From: JAJPKK01 sp963787675
GTDB lineage: Bacteria > Pseudomonadota > Alphaproteobacteria > Rhizobiales > Xanthobacteraceae
Assembly (NCBI GenBank): GCA_963787675.1
Contig: CAWBDV010000016.1
Location: forward strand, 1-64,000
Direction: 5' to 3'
DNA: 64,000 bases
Part shown: one piece after another, positions 17,062 through 25,932 of the stretch
Position numbering within the stretch: the stretch's first letter is position 1
How the letters are laid out: every line of letters begins with the position of its first letter
Position numbers and translations under genes: made by a program
The notes under the pieces: generated by a model
Told to the model about the DNA's origin: nothing
Database searches by the model: none
What the model saw: the letters and a program-made list of their open reading frames with translations, nothing else

Positions 17062-17424
17062 TCGTTGCCCCTGGTATGCCCTGAGCCGTTCCGGCGCCCC
17101 CCGGGACAGGCTCGCAACCCAAATCCGATGGCGCCCTCCGATGGGAAGGCTCCCCCCAATTGCGATCGTCGACTCGGAAACACCACTGCCGGGCGCGGCG
17201 CGGAGATACGCCCGTGGCCGCAGCCCGGCTTGACCAGCTTAAGCCGTCCGCGAATCAGGTCAATGTAACCTCAACCGGCCATGCTCGATAAGAGTCCAGA
17301 TCGTGAACGGTTGGAAACTACAGTGCTTTCAATTTTGCGCCCGTGGAAATGCCGAGGCTCGTGAACATATACTGCGTAGCAGGCACCGTTGCGGCGCCTG
17401 ACGAGGTGGGATCGAGGTGAGATC
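17062..17424. other. Intergenic region between divergent divL and the dioxygenase gene
   Basis: About 360 bp that must hold the promoters of both the divL–tsaE unit and the dioxygenase gene. It contains an intact GANTC site (GACTC near 17170), which could couple expression to CcrM methylation, but this is speculative. No gene or RNA is recognised. Confidence 0.45.
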
Positions 17425-18435
17425 ATGATCGTGCAGTCCTTGGGGTATGTCGGCGTACGGACGAAGACGATCGACGACTGGGCGGGTTACGGTACCAAGC
17501 TCCTCGGCCTGCAGGCGACCGATCGCAGCCGCGCGACGCTCGCGCTGCGCATGGATGACCGCAAGCAGCGCGTGATCGTGAACGAGGACGGCGGCGAAGG
17601 CATCAGCTTCTTCGGCTGGGAGATCGCTGACGCGGCCACGCTTGACCGGCTCGGCGCCCACCTTGAGGCCCACGGCGTCGAAGTTACCCAAGGTTCGCGT
17701 GCGCTCGCCGAGGAGCGCCACGTCGCCGACCTCATTGTCATCAAGGATCCGCTCGGCAACCGGCTCGAATTCTTCCATGGCCCCGAGGTCGCGAGCGATC
17801 CATTCGTGCCTGGCCGCAACATCTCCGGCTTCCGCACCGGTGCGCTCGGCCTCGGCCACGTGGTACTGCACGTCGAGCGCATCGAGGAGATGATGGAGTT
17901 CTATCGCGACGTCCTCGGCTTCCGCCTGAGCGACTATTTCCTGCGGCCCTATCAGCTTTATTTCTTCCACGTGAATCCACGCCACCACTCGATCGCGTTC
18001 GCAGCGACGGGCAAGAACGCCGTGCATCACATGATGCTGGAACTCTTCAGCCTCGACGACGTCGGCCAGGGCTATGATCTCGCCCAGGCCGATGAAGGCC
18101 GACTTGCCGTCACGCTCGGCCGGCACTGTGGCGACTTCGTCACCTCATTCTACACCTGGAATCCGTCAGGCTTCATGATCGAGTCCGGCTGGGGTGCGCG
18201 CGACATCGATCCGCAGACCTGGCAAGCCAGCGAGCGCAAGGAAGGTCCGAGCCTGTGGGGCCACGACCGCATGTGGCTCTCGCCCGAGCAGCGCACCGAA
18301 GCGCGCGAGATGCGCCTCGCCAACGCCGCCCGCGGCCTGCGCCGCCCGGTCCAGGTGCTGCCCGGCAATTACGACGTCATGGCCGGCGCCTGCCCCTGGT
18401 TCGACACCATGAAGAAGCAGCAGAAGAGCGCGTAG
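17425..18435 (+). CDS. Extradiol ring-cleavage dioxygenase, two VOC domains (BphC-like)
   Basis: This 336-residue type I extradiol dioxygenase should cleave a catechol-type ring meta to the hydroxyls using Fe(II). It has the duplicated vicinal-oxygen-chelate fold. The expected active-site residues are in the second half: metal ligands H145 (GLGHVVLHVE), the HH pair at 201–202 (AVHHMMLELF) and E253 (GFMIESG), with the catalytic HH at 187–188 (NPRHHSIAF). The start at 17425 (MIVQSLGYVGVRTKTIDDW) matches the family N-terminus better than the upstream in-frame ATG at 17389. A hydrolase gene follows 16 bp downstream, giving a plausible cleavage–hydrolysis pair. The aromatic substrate is not identifiable. 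Confidence 0.9.
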   Translation: MIVQSLGYVGVRTKTIDDWAGYGTKLLGLQATDRSRATLALRMDDRKQRVIVNEDGGEGISFFGWEIADAATLDRLGAHLEAHGVEVTQGSRALAEERHVADLIVIKDPLGNRLEFFHGPEVASDPFVPGRNISGFRTGALGLGHVVLHVERIEEMMEFYRDVLGFRLSDYFLRPYQLYFFHVNPRHHSIAFAATGKNAVHHMMLELFSLDDVGQGYDLAQADEGRLAVTLGRHCGDFVTSFYTWNPSGFMIESGWGARDIDPQTWQASERKEGPSLWGHDRMWLSPEQRTEAREMRLANAARGLRRPVQVLPGNYDVMAGACPWFDTMKKQQKSA

Positions 18436-18451
18436 CGGGGAGGGCGCGCCG

Positions 18452-19291
18452 ATGATGGACAAGGTCAGACGCAACATACTGGCGACGGGTGCGGCGGCGG
18501 CGGCGATGGCCGCGGCGCCGCGTGTGTTTGCGCAGCAGGCGCGCTTCTATGAGAAAGGACCTGTTCGCATCCGCTTTGAGGAAGCGGGGGCCGGCTATCC
18601 GTTGCTGCTCATCGCCGGCGGCGGATTGAACTCGACCATCGCGGGCTTGGCGACCGCGCCCTTCAACCCGATCGAGGAGTTCAAGGGCGAATACCGCTGC
18701 ATCGCGTCGGACCTGCGCAATGCTACCGGCGGCCAGTCGGTCGGCCCGCTCGAAGCCGACCGACCGTGGGACGCCTATACCGACGACCACCTCGGCGTGA
18801 TGGACCACCTGGGCATCGACAAGTTCATGGTGCTGGGCTTCTGCATCGGCGGGCCCTTCATCTGGAACCTGTTGCGCCGGGCGCCCGATCGCGTCGTCGC
18901 GGCCGTGCTGGCGCAGCCCAGCGGGTCTCGTCCGGAAATGCGCGACCTCTTCTACGAAGGCAACATGAAGACCTGGGGTCCGGCGCTGGTGGCGCGGCGC
19001 TCCGAGCTCACGATGGAGATGGTCGATAAATTCCTGACCAGGATGTATCGCACCAACCCCGACTTCGTCTTCACCGTGACGCGCGACTTCGTGCGCAACT
19101 GCCAGACACCCGTCCTGATCCTGCCCGACGACATCCCGGCGCATCCCTACGCCGTCGCGATGGAAGCCGCGATGCTCGCGCCCAACGCCGAAGTCAGCAT
19201 GTTCCCGTGGAAGGAGCCGAAGGAGCGCATTCCCTTGGCAGTGCGCCAGATCCGTTCCTTCCTCCGCGCACACAAGCCTGCTTCGAGCTGA
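18452..19291 (+). CDS. Exported alpha/beta hydrolase with a cysteine nucleophile
   Basis: This is a 279-residue alpha/beta hydrolase fold protein with a twin-arginine-like signal (KVRRNILATGAAAAAMAAAP, then AQQ). The oxyanion strand LLLIAGGGLNS and cap region are typical. The nucleophile elbow is LGFCIGGPF, placing Cys131 where most relatives have serine. The acid could be in LPDDIPAHP. The segment where the catalytic histidine is usually found (FPWKEPKERIPLAV) has none, so either another histidine serves or activity is lost. It follows the extradiol dioxygenase by 16 bp, suggesting a role in a meta-cleavage route. A periplasmic C–C hydrolase would be unusual, so the role is uncertain. Confidence 0.78.
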   Translation: MMDKVRRNILATGAAAAAMAAAPRVFAQQARFYEKGPVRIRFEEAGAGYPLLLIAGGGLNSTIAGLATAPFNPIEEFKGEYRCIASDLRNATGGQSVGPLEADRPWDAYTDDHLGVMDHLGIDKFMVLGFCIGGPFIWNLLRRAPDRVVAAVLAQPSGSRPEMRDLFYEGNMKTWGPALVARRSELTMEMVDKFLTRMYRTNPDFVFTVTRDFVRNCQTPVLILPDDIPAHPYAVAMEAAMLAPNAEVSMFPWKEPKERIPLAVRQIRSFLRAHKPASS

Positions 19292-19380
19292 TCGCAGCGG
19301 CTGGCGGTCATCATGCCCGCGCCTCGCGAACACGCTGCTTGTGCCGCTCAAGTCGCGCGCCGTCGTCATCGCCCCAGGTC

Positions 19381-19413
19381 ACGTCATCGTCCGGCTTGAC
19401 CGGACGATGACGT
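19381..19413. repeat. Perfect 14-bp inverted repeat, REP-like
   Basis: ACGTCATCGTCCGG, a 5-base loop, then CCGGACGATGACGT. This form is a familiar dispersed palindrome in Bradyrhizobium/Rhodopseudomonas-type genomes. It lies 90 bp downstream of the hydrolase gene and could also stop transcription, though no T-run follows. Confidence 0.65.
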
Positions 19414-19547
19414 AACCCCGGTCGCCGGACAAGGTACGGCATCTTCATCGATAGCTCGGTGGTTACTGGATGCCCCGCTTGAAGCGACAGCTTTGCCGAA
19501 CGGGACAGTGATAGCCGACTGCTGCATTGATTTGGATACTCGGAGGC

Positions 19548-19649
19548 GCCGTCATTCCGGGGCGCCCGAAGGGCGAGCCCGGAATCCATGAACACAGTCT
19601 TCGGAGTATGGATTCCGGGCTCGCCCTTCGGGCGCCCCGGAATGACGGC
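19548..19649. repeat. Perfect 42-bp inverted repeat, REP-like element
   Basis: Arms at 19548–19589 and 19608–19649 are exact reverse complements (beginning GCCGTCATTCCGGGGCGCCC) around an 18-base loop. Each arm contains a smaller nested palindrome (GGCGCCCGAAGGGCG). The long GC-rich arms and intergenic location fit a dispersed palindromic element of this bacterial group. Confidence 0.8.
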
Positions 19650-19748
19650 TTTGCTCCGGATCGTCCTGCTCTAGCTTGAAGCGGTGCATGATGATCGAGA
19701 ACAAGGTCGAAGAACAAGATCGAAGCCTCAAAGCACAAGGCAATACGG

Positions 19749-19788
19749 TTGCTTCAATAGGACTATTATGCTATAAATAGTCCTATTG
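19749..19788 (+). promoter_or_regulatory. Predicted sigma-70-like promoter overlapped by a 13-bp palindromic operator
   Basis: TTGCTT (19749–19754) and TATAAA (19772–19777) are separated by 17 bases. An exact inverted repeat CAATAGGACTATT – 8 bp – AATAGTCCTATTG (19755–19788) covers the spacer and the −10 element. Blocking RNA polymerase there would be an efficient repression mode. Short TAGGAnT-type half-sites recall Rrf2-family operators, but no such regulator is encoded in the window, so the regulator is unknown. Confidence 0.55.
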
Positions 19789-19803
19789 AGCAAGGAGATT
19801 CCG

Positions 19804-19965
19804 ATGGCCCCTGGCCCCCTGTACCGCACGCAATTTACCGCCGTGCCGATATTCGCTGTTCCTCGCAGCATACTTCCCTCAGCATGGCGGCGGCCTTCGC
19901 GCGTAAGTTTCTGCCGTCGCGAGAGATTTCGCCGAGGCATGCGGAGAGCGCAGCCCGATTTTTGA
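19804..19965 (+). CDS. Possible 53-residue leader/small protein
   Basis: An ATG at 19804 is preceded by AAGGAG at the right distance (19792–19797) and by a good promoter with an operator. The product starts MAPGPLYRTQFTAVPIFAVP and becomes very Arg-rich (WRRPSRVSFCRRERFRRGMR). It has no recognised family. The strong initiation signals argue for translation. The composition argues that it could be a chance frame left after the original gene was lost, or a leader for the beta-helix gene 190 bp downstream. Confidence 0.35.
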   Translation: MAPGPLYRTQFTAVPIFAVPRSILPSAWRRPSRVSFCRRERFRRGMRRAQPDF

Positions 19966-19976
19966 GTTTCCCTGTT

Positions 19977-20000
19977 ATTTTCCCTGTTCTCAGGGAAAAT
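19977..20000. repeat. Perfect 10-bp hairpin plus short tandem repeat
   Basis: ATTTTCCCTG – TTCT – CAGGGAAAAT forms a perfect stem-loop just after the small open frame. It is followed at 20005–20024 by two copies of TGGAGTGCAC. It could act as an intrinsic terminator, or be a fragment of a dispersed element of this genome. Confidence 0.45.
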
Positions 20001-20157
20001 CCGGTGGAGTGCACTGGAGTGCACCCGCCACAGCAGTTGGCTGCGCCTGCGGCTTTGCTGGCTTTCGCTAGCACCCATCGCGCTGTTGCCAGGCGGAGCA
20101 GTTTTGCCCCATCTTCCGGCCGACGAACACGAACCGAAAAAATCGGGAGGAACCACG

Positions 20158-21646
20158 ATGCTGCGCGCCGGCTTTGCCACGGCGATGTTGATTGCCGCAT
20201 CGCCCTGTTCTGCTTTCGCGCAAAATCCTCCATCGGCCGATGTGCTGCACGTCACCCAATGAAGGCTCGCTGCGCTACGCGATCGAGCAGAGCAATCGGA
20301 CGCCGGGCCGCTATCGCATCGAGATCGACGCGGTCGGCGCCGCGCCGCATATGATCCGGCTCACGGCGCCGCTGCCGCCCGTCAAAGGCCCGGTCACGAT
20401 TGCGGGCGCGGCGTGGTCGAGGACCGGCGAGTTCATCGTTCTCGACGGCTCAGGCTTCATTCCCGACAGGGGTCCGGAGACCTGCCCGGGCGCGGTCGCC
20501 GGGCAATTCGGCGCCAACGTGCGCACCACCACCAACCCCGGGCTCGCGCTCGTCGACACGAGCGGCGTCGACATCAGCGGCCTCGACATTCGCAATTTCT
20601 GCATCGGCGTGCTGATCCACCGGTCGAGCGGCAATGTCATCCATGACAACCGCATCGTCGCCAATCGCGGCGGCGCCGGCGTGATGCTGACCGGCGACGA
20701 CGGCGCCGGCAATCCGACCCCGACCACGACGCTGCACAACAAGGTGCTGCGCAACGAGTTCATCGACAACGGCGACGGGCTCGAACTGACGCGCGGCGCC
20801 GCCTTCAATCTCGTTGCCGAGAATCTGTTCCGTTCGACCAGCGCCAATCAGGAGCCGTCGCAGGGCATCGAAATCCTGCTCGGCAATGACAACGTCGTGG
20901 CGGAGAACCGTTTCGAGGGCTACTCCGACGGCATCCAGGTGAACGGCGGCAACCGCAACTACATCGCGAACAACGTCTTCACCGACAACACCTTCGGCGT
21001 GTCGCTCACCGGCGTCGGCAACATGGTGGTCGGCAATGCGATCTACGGCAACGCGATCGGCGTCGCCGTGCGGCCGGCGACCGGCGACCGCATGTCCCGC
21101 ATTTCCCGCAACGCGATCCACGACAACGGCCGCGACATCCGCCGCTGCTTCGTCGGCGGCAGCTGCGATCCGAAGCTGCGCACCGGCGGCATCGTGCTCG
21201 GCGCCGCTAGCCCCGGCGATGCGGCCTATGAAGGGCGCATGGGGGTCGGTGTCGTCGTTCCGCCCGACCAGCTCCTGCGCGCCTGTCCGGACGGGGCGCC
21301 CAAGTGCGCGCCTCCGCCAAACGGCGGCGTGCGGCCGCCGGTGATCGACGCCATTCACTTGCAGGGCACGGACATCGTGGTCGCGGGCGCCTTCGAGGGC
21401 ACGCCGCAGTCGCGGTTTGCCGTCGAGGTCTTCGCCAACCGCCAGCCGGGCGTCACCGAAGGTGCTTTCCATCTCGGCGACGCGGTCGCGGTTTCCGACG
21501 AGGACGGCCACGGACGCTTCGTGGTGACGGTGCCGACCACGCCGCAACTCGGCTTGCCGCCGTCGGTGACCGCGACGCTGACGTCGGCTGACGGCGGGAC
21601 CTCGGAATTCAGCAAGCCGGTGACCACTGTGGAGAGACCCCGGTAG
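20158..21646 (+). CDS. Exported right-handed beta-helix repeat protein, with a probable 1-base insertion after the signal peptide
   Basis: From the ATG at 20158, preceded by GGGAGG, there is a clean signal peptide (MLRAGFATAMLIAASPCSAFA, then QNPPSADVLHV). The frame then stops at a TGA. If one C is removed from CCC at 20255–20257 the protein runs on as HVTNEGSLRYAIEQSN and through the long frame ending at 21646. The body, about 480 residues, has parallel beta-helix repeats rich in Asn/Gly (for example SGNVIHDNRIVANRGGAG, DNVVAENRFEGYSDGIQV, NRNYIANNVFTDNTFGV). Such proteins often bind or cleave polysaccharides outside the cell. A C-terminal domain after about residue 400 resembles a beta-sandwich. 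The enzymatic activity, if any, is unknown. Confidence 0.8.
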
Positions 21647-21676
21647 GTAGCAACGGCCCGCAGCCGGCGCCCGGCT

Positions 21677-24082
21677 TCATCTCTCCGCGGCGCGCGGCGC
21701 TTCGGCTGCCATATCGAGGTGCTCCACCTGCCCCTGCGCGAGTGACAATGGGAGCAACGTTGCGTCCGCCGCAGGCCGACCTCGTTCGAGGTCGGGATCG
21801 CGCCATTCCCGCGCCAGGGTCAACAGCGCGCCCTGGAAGCGCTTGAAGACAGCAAGCGTGGCGGCGTCCATCTGATCGATCGGCCCCGCGACATCGAGCA
21901 CGAGGTTGAGCGCGCGATAGCGATCCACCGGATCCTTGAGAAGATCCGACAACGTTGCGATCGCCTCGGCCCCGGCGAATTCCACGATCAGCGATTGCTC
22001 ATAGATGATGCGGCTGCGCGTCTCCGGCGTCATGGTGTTGAAGGGTGGACGCGCATGCATCAGCTTATCCGAACGTTCGAGGCGATCGCGTCGCACCGCG
22101 CCGCGCGCCCGGGCGAGCAACACCAGCATGCGCACGATGCCTTCCGCATAGCCACCGGCCTTGGCCTTCCTGATGGCAGCCTGCACGTGAGGAAGCTTGC
22201 TGATCTCGTGGGACTGCGGCCGCGCATGGCGCGCTGCGCCGAGCCGTTTCATCCAGGGCGTGCCGTAAAGGGTGTGGAAATTAAGCTCGATCGCGGCGTC
22301 GCGGGTGTCGCGGAAGAGATTCCAGCCCTGCTCGATGCAATCGGCCCAAATCTTCTCAAGCGTGACGAACGGATTGTCCTTCGCCGCCGGCGTCCGTTGT
22401 TCGCGGATGTCCTGGGCAAGGTCGTCGATGTTGGAAAACAGCGGATTCTTGTGGGAGAAAAAGTACTGCTGCTGGCGCATCGGATGGAAGCGCTTGCGCG
22501 CTTCGGCGTCGGCCGGCGTGACCAGCGCCTTGATCAGCGGCTGCCACGTCAATTCGTAGGTCTTGGTCGCCCACTCGGACAGGCCGGCGACCGCGGCGAA
22601 TTCCGTCTCTTCCTCGCGACCGTCGCCGATCTTGAGAATGTCTTCGAGCGTGCGCGCCTCGAACGACACGGTGTAGACGTCGCCATCTTTGCTGATCAGC
22701 ATTTCGTAGAGGCCGGGCGACAGCGATTCGATCGTCTTGACCACCGAGCCGATCTGCTCGTGCTGCTTGTTGGCGACCTGGGCGGACACGAAAATGCCGA
22801 GGTGACCGACGCTGTCGTGCAATGTGTAGATGATGACGTGCCCATGGGCCTGAATGTCGTCGGTCGATCCGTAGAGATCGAGGATCCAGTTCAGCGCCTG
22901 CTGCGGCGGGGTGATGTTGTCGCCGTGCGAGGCGAACACGATGATCGGCGCTTCGATCCGGTGGAGATCGATCGGCGTACCGTCGCTCAGGAATGCTTCG
23001 CCGCGTGTCAGCTTGTTGCCGATGAACAGGTTCTCGACGATCCAGCGAATTTCATTGTCGTTCATGAAATAGAAGCCCGACCACCAACGCTCGAATTCGA
23101 GAAAGCGATCGGCCTCGCTGTCGACCCGCGCGAACAGGTCGAAATTCTTGCGGAACCAGGTCTTGCCCGGGTTGAGCAGCTCGAAATTGAAAACGAGGTT
23201 CGCGCCGTCGAACGTGCCGCCACCGAGATCGCACGCAAGCAGCGCCGGCACCGCGCCGCCGCTGACGCCGCCGAAATAGCGGAACGGATTGCGGCCCTTT
23301 TCGCCCGACCAATAGGACAGCGGCGCGCCCGCGATCACCACCGGGCCCATCAGGTCGGGGTGAGTGGCGGCGAGAATCATCGCTGCCCACCCGCCCTGGC
23401 AGTTGCCGGTCATCAGCGGCTTCGGGGCGCGCGGATGGCGCGCGTGGACTTCCTGCAGAAAGGTTGCTTCGGCCGCGCAGACGTCGGCTAGGGTTTGACC
23501 CGGTTCGGGCGTCGGAAAGAAGATGACGAAGTAGACCGGATGACCATCCCTCAAGGCAACGCCCACCTCGGACTCGCTCTTGAAGCCGCCGATACCGCTG
23601 CCGTGTCCGGCGCGCGGATCGATGATCACCCATGGCCGTCCGTCCTCGCGCGTGGGCATAGTCCCTGGCGGCGGGTGAATACGCACCAGCGCATAATTGA
23701 CCGGGCGCTCAAGCTTGCGGCCGTCAATGATCATGTCGTAGTCGAAGGCGAGGACGGGCTTGAAGCCCTCCTTCTCGCGCGCGATGCAGCCGTCGCCGCG
23801 TTCGCACAGGGTGTCGAGAAACAGGATCCAGCGCTGTCCGGCATCCTTGATATATTCGGACAGAGCGTCAGCGATGCCGGGCGCCATCAGCTTCGGCATG
23901 AGCTCCTGAAGCGCCGTCAGCGTGTCGCGTCCGGACTCCGCTTGGCTGCGGAAAATTGCCTCGCCATGGTGCAGGGCCAGATTGCCGACTAGCGGCACCT
24001 GGGCGCTCGCGTAGGTCCAGTTCTCCCGCAACGTCTGCAAATATCGCTGCTGCGTTTGCGCCAGTGCGCCGGTGCTGATCAT
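21677..24082 (-). CDS. DUF3141 protein (PHA-synthase-like alpha/beta hydrolase fold)
   Basis: This large 801-residue protein is recognisable as the DUF3141 family, distant relatives of class I/III poly(3-hydroxyalkanoate) synthases. Family-like segments are WVIIDPRAGHGSGIGGFK near residue 151, the nucleophile elbow TGNCQGGWAAM with Cys228 (PhaC-like GxCxGG), the acid region VFASHGDNITPPQQALNW, and HDSVGHLGIFVSAQVANKQH, which supplies the histidine. A C-terminal helical half of about 300 residues follows. No signal peptide is present. The biological substrate is not established for the family. It is convergent with the beta-helix gene (30 bp apart) and has no obvious partner gene. Confidence 0.88.
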   Translation of the reverse strand: MISTGALAQTQQRYLQTLRENWTYASAQVPLVGNLALHHGEAIFRSQAESGRDTLTALQELMPKLMAPGIADALSEYIKDAGQRWILFLDTLCERGDGCIAREKEGFKPVLAFDYDMIIDGRKLERPVNYALVRIHPPPGTMPTREDGRPWVIIDPRAGHGSGIGGFKSESEVGVALRDGHPVYFVIFFPTPEPGQTLADVCAAEATFLQEVHARHPRAPKPLMTGNCQGGWAAMILAATHPDLMGPVVIAGAPLSYWSGEKGRNPFRYFGGVSGGAVPALLACDLGGGTFDGANLVFNFELLNPGKTWFRKNFDLFARVDSEADRFLEFERWWSGFYFMNDNEIRWIVENLFIGNKLTRGEAFLSDGTPIDLHRIEAPIIVFASHGDNITPPQQALNWILDLYGSTDDIQAHGHVIIYTLHDSVGHLGIFVSAQVANKQHEQIGSVVKTIESLSPGLYEMLISKDGDVYTVSFEARTLEDILKIGDGREEETEFAAVAGLSEWATKTYELTWQPLIKALVTPADAEARKRFHPMRQQQYFFSHKNPLFSNIDDLAQDIREQRTPAAKDNPFVTLEKIWADCIEQGWNLFRDTRDAAIELNFHTLYGTPWMKRLGAARHARPQSHEISKLPHVQAAIRKAKAGGYAEGIVRMLVLLARARGAVRRDRLERSDKLMHARPPFNTMTPETRSRIIYEQSLIVEFAGAEAIATLSDLLKDPVDRYRALNLVLDVAGPIDQMDAATLAVFKRFQGALLTLAREWRDPDLERGRPAADATLLPLSLAQGQVEHLDMAAEAPRAAER

Positions 24083-24343
24083 GTGACCATGCTGTGTTTC
24101 AATGCTGCCGTTGATGGACGCCGCCGGGGCCTGCTAAGCTAAGCGAACTCCCGTTTCGTTCGTGTGACGGTTGCGGCTCGTTCACCACGAAGGCAGAGGG
24201 CTGCGCTCGCATCCCTCCGTGCCGCCGGGTGCCGAGAATGCGACCCAGCCCTGCGCTGGCGGGCCGATGGCGGTCCCGCGCGATTCGTGTGATAATCCCC
24301 TTGAGACGAGCAACAGCCCGAGCGCCAAAAGGGGGAGGCGGCT

Positions 24344-25198
24344 ATGTGGTGTTGGATAGCGGCACTGCTGAGCGCAGTGCTGATCGGTGACGTGGCGTTG
24401 GCGCAGACGCCTGACGGTCGCCTCAAGAAAATCCAGGAAACGGCGACCATCAAGATTGCCTATCGCTCGGATTCGCCGCCGTTTTCCTTCGTCGATCCGC
24501 AGGGCAAGCCAGCCGGCTACACCATCGACCTCTGCGTGCGCGCCGCCAAATCGATCGAGCGGCAGCTCGGGTTGAGCGCGCTGGGCATCCAGTGGGTGGC
24601 CGTCAGCGCGCAAACAAGGTTCGATGCTGTCGTCAGCGGCGCGGCGGACCTGGAGTGCGGCTCGACGACGGTTTCGCTGTCGCGGATGAAGCTCGTCGAC
24701 TTTTCGAGCTTCGTTTACGCGGAAAGCACCGGCGTTCTGGTGAACGCCGGCGCCGGCCTCTTCAGCTTCAACGATCTCGCGGGCAAGAGGATCGGCATCG
24801 TGCCCGGCTCGACCAATGCGCAAGCCATTCGCGATCAGCTGGACCGGCGAAAGCTGGACGCGAAGCTGGTGTCCTTTGCCGACCGCGACGCGGGCGTGGC
24901 GGCGCTGGGGCGCGGCGAGCTGGACGGGTTCGCCTCGGACAAGCTTGTTCTTCTCGCTTTGGCGCAGGCGGCGAACCTTCCCAATCTGACGATGCTGCCG
25001 GAGGATTTGTCGTTCGAGCCGTTCGCCATCATGCTGCCGCGCGGCGATTGGGAACTTCGCCTGGCGGTCAACACCGTGTTGGCGCGCCTCTTTCGCAGCG
25101 GGGAAATTGTCGAGCTTTACGGCAAATACTTCGGCGGCAGCGGCCGGAGGCCGATCTGGATCGGCGCCGTCTTCACCTTCGGCGGCCTCGCCGAGTAG
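24344..25198 (+). CDS. Periplasmic solute-binding protein, family 3 (polar amino acid type)
   Basis: This 284-residue protein has a signal peptide (MWCWIAALLSAVLIGDVALAQ) and a family 3 binding fold. Typical stretches are TIKIAYRSDSPPFSFVDPQG, PAGYTIDLCVRAAKSIE, CGSTTVSLSRMKLVDFSSF, LAGKRIGIVPGSTNAQAI and EPFAIMLPRGDWELRLAVN. Such proteins usually bind glutamate/aspartate or other polar amino acids and deliver them to an ABC importer. No permease or ATPase genes are adjacent, so it is an orphan here, or it serves as an extracellular sensor. The start is set by a nearby GGGGGAGG and by the signal peptide. Confidence 0.87.
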   Translation: MWCWIAALLSAVLIGDVALAQTPDGRLKKIQETATIKIAYRSDSPPFSFVDPQGKPAGYTIDLCVRAAKSIERQLGLSALGIQWVAVSAQTRFDAVVSGAADLECGSTTVSLSRMKLVDFSSFVYAESTGVLVNAGAGLFSFNDLAGKRIGIVPGSTNAQAIRDQLDRRKLDAKLVSFADRDAGVAALGRGELDGFASDKLVLLALAQAANLPNLTMLPEDLSFEPFAIMLPRGDWELRLAVNTVLARLFRSGEIVELYGKYFGGSGRRPIWIGAVFTFGGLAE

Positions 25199-25530
25199 TC
25201 GATCCCTCGATCCGCTGGGCGCTGCAATCGAGCACGTCACGGCCAAGCGCAAGTGATTCAAGGGCTAAGCAGAACGTCGTGACTTGTGCAACGAACTGCT
25301 TTCGCGGATTACGTCCGCACCCGGCCGAAGCAGACATACGAGCGCTGAAAGGGAGGGCAGCCCTTTACCCCGACCGGACTCCGCCTGTGCAACGCAGCAG
25401 CGATGGGCGTTGTTGGCCCGCGACCGACCTGGGGCGCTGAAGATTTTGGCGGTGAACCTTGTCCCCTGTCGTCAGCGACCAATTCGCATGTTCAGATCGG
25501 AGTTCTCAGTCATCGAAGATCTGCGGTCAC
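25199..25530. other. Intergenic stretch without recognised gene
   Basis: About 330 bp between the solute-binding protein gene and a small membrane-protein gene. Several frames stay open by GC bias, but none has a start with a ribosome site or recognisable protein sequence. No palindromic element is obvious. Confidence 0.4.
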
Positions 25531-25560
25531 CACTATGACAAGGCTCACTATGACAAGGCT
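25531..25560 (+). repeat. 15-bp exact tandem duplication over a start codon
   Basis: CACTATGACAAGGCT occurs twice in a row. Because 15 is a multiple of three it adds a second MTRL and a second in-frame ATG (25535 and 25550) to the following small gene without changing the frame. Confidence 0.85.
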
Positions 25561-25753
25561 CAGTCGGCTGCTTTACCTTTGCGTCGGCCTAGCCTGGGCC
25601 GGTGTCGGTCTGGGATGGCTCGGTACTGGCTTGGCGGTATGGGACGGCAGTGAAACTGCCTCCGCTGCCGTTTTCTCTGCCGTTGGTGGGGTCATGGTCG
25701 CTACCACATTCACCGCAGCCGCTGGCTGGTTTGCGTGGAAGCGCCGAAACTGA
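25535..25753 (+). CDS. Small two-span membrane protein, 72 residues
   Basis: The product begins MTRLTMTRLSRLLYLCVGLA and has two hydrophobic segments (about residues 10–32 and 42–66: LCVGLAWAGVGLGWLGTGLAV and AVFSAVGGVMVATTFTAAAGW), ending in a basic WKRRN tail. Two in-frame starts (25535, 25550) arise from the tandem duplication noted here. No family is recognised. It could be a chance GC-rich frame, but the paired spans with a positive tail are typical of real small membrane proteins. Confidence 0.45.
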   Translation: MTRLTMTRLSRLLYLCVGLAWAGVGLGWLGTGLAVWDGSETASAAVFSAVGGVMVATTFTAAAGWFAWKRRN

Positions 25754-25932
25754 CGATGCGATTCGCGGATAAATATGCGCGGGGGACCTCGTCTCTCGTG
25801 ACGAACTCACAGGCGGCCTCGCCAACGGCCTGGACGCATATTAATCGGCGAGCATGTGCCGCCACGCTTCATGAACTTCGGCGCTCGTGGCGACGACCAA
25901 TTTGAGACAACTTTTGGCATTGGAGTGCCGCC

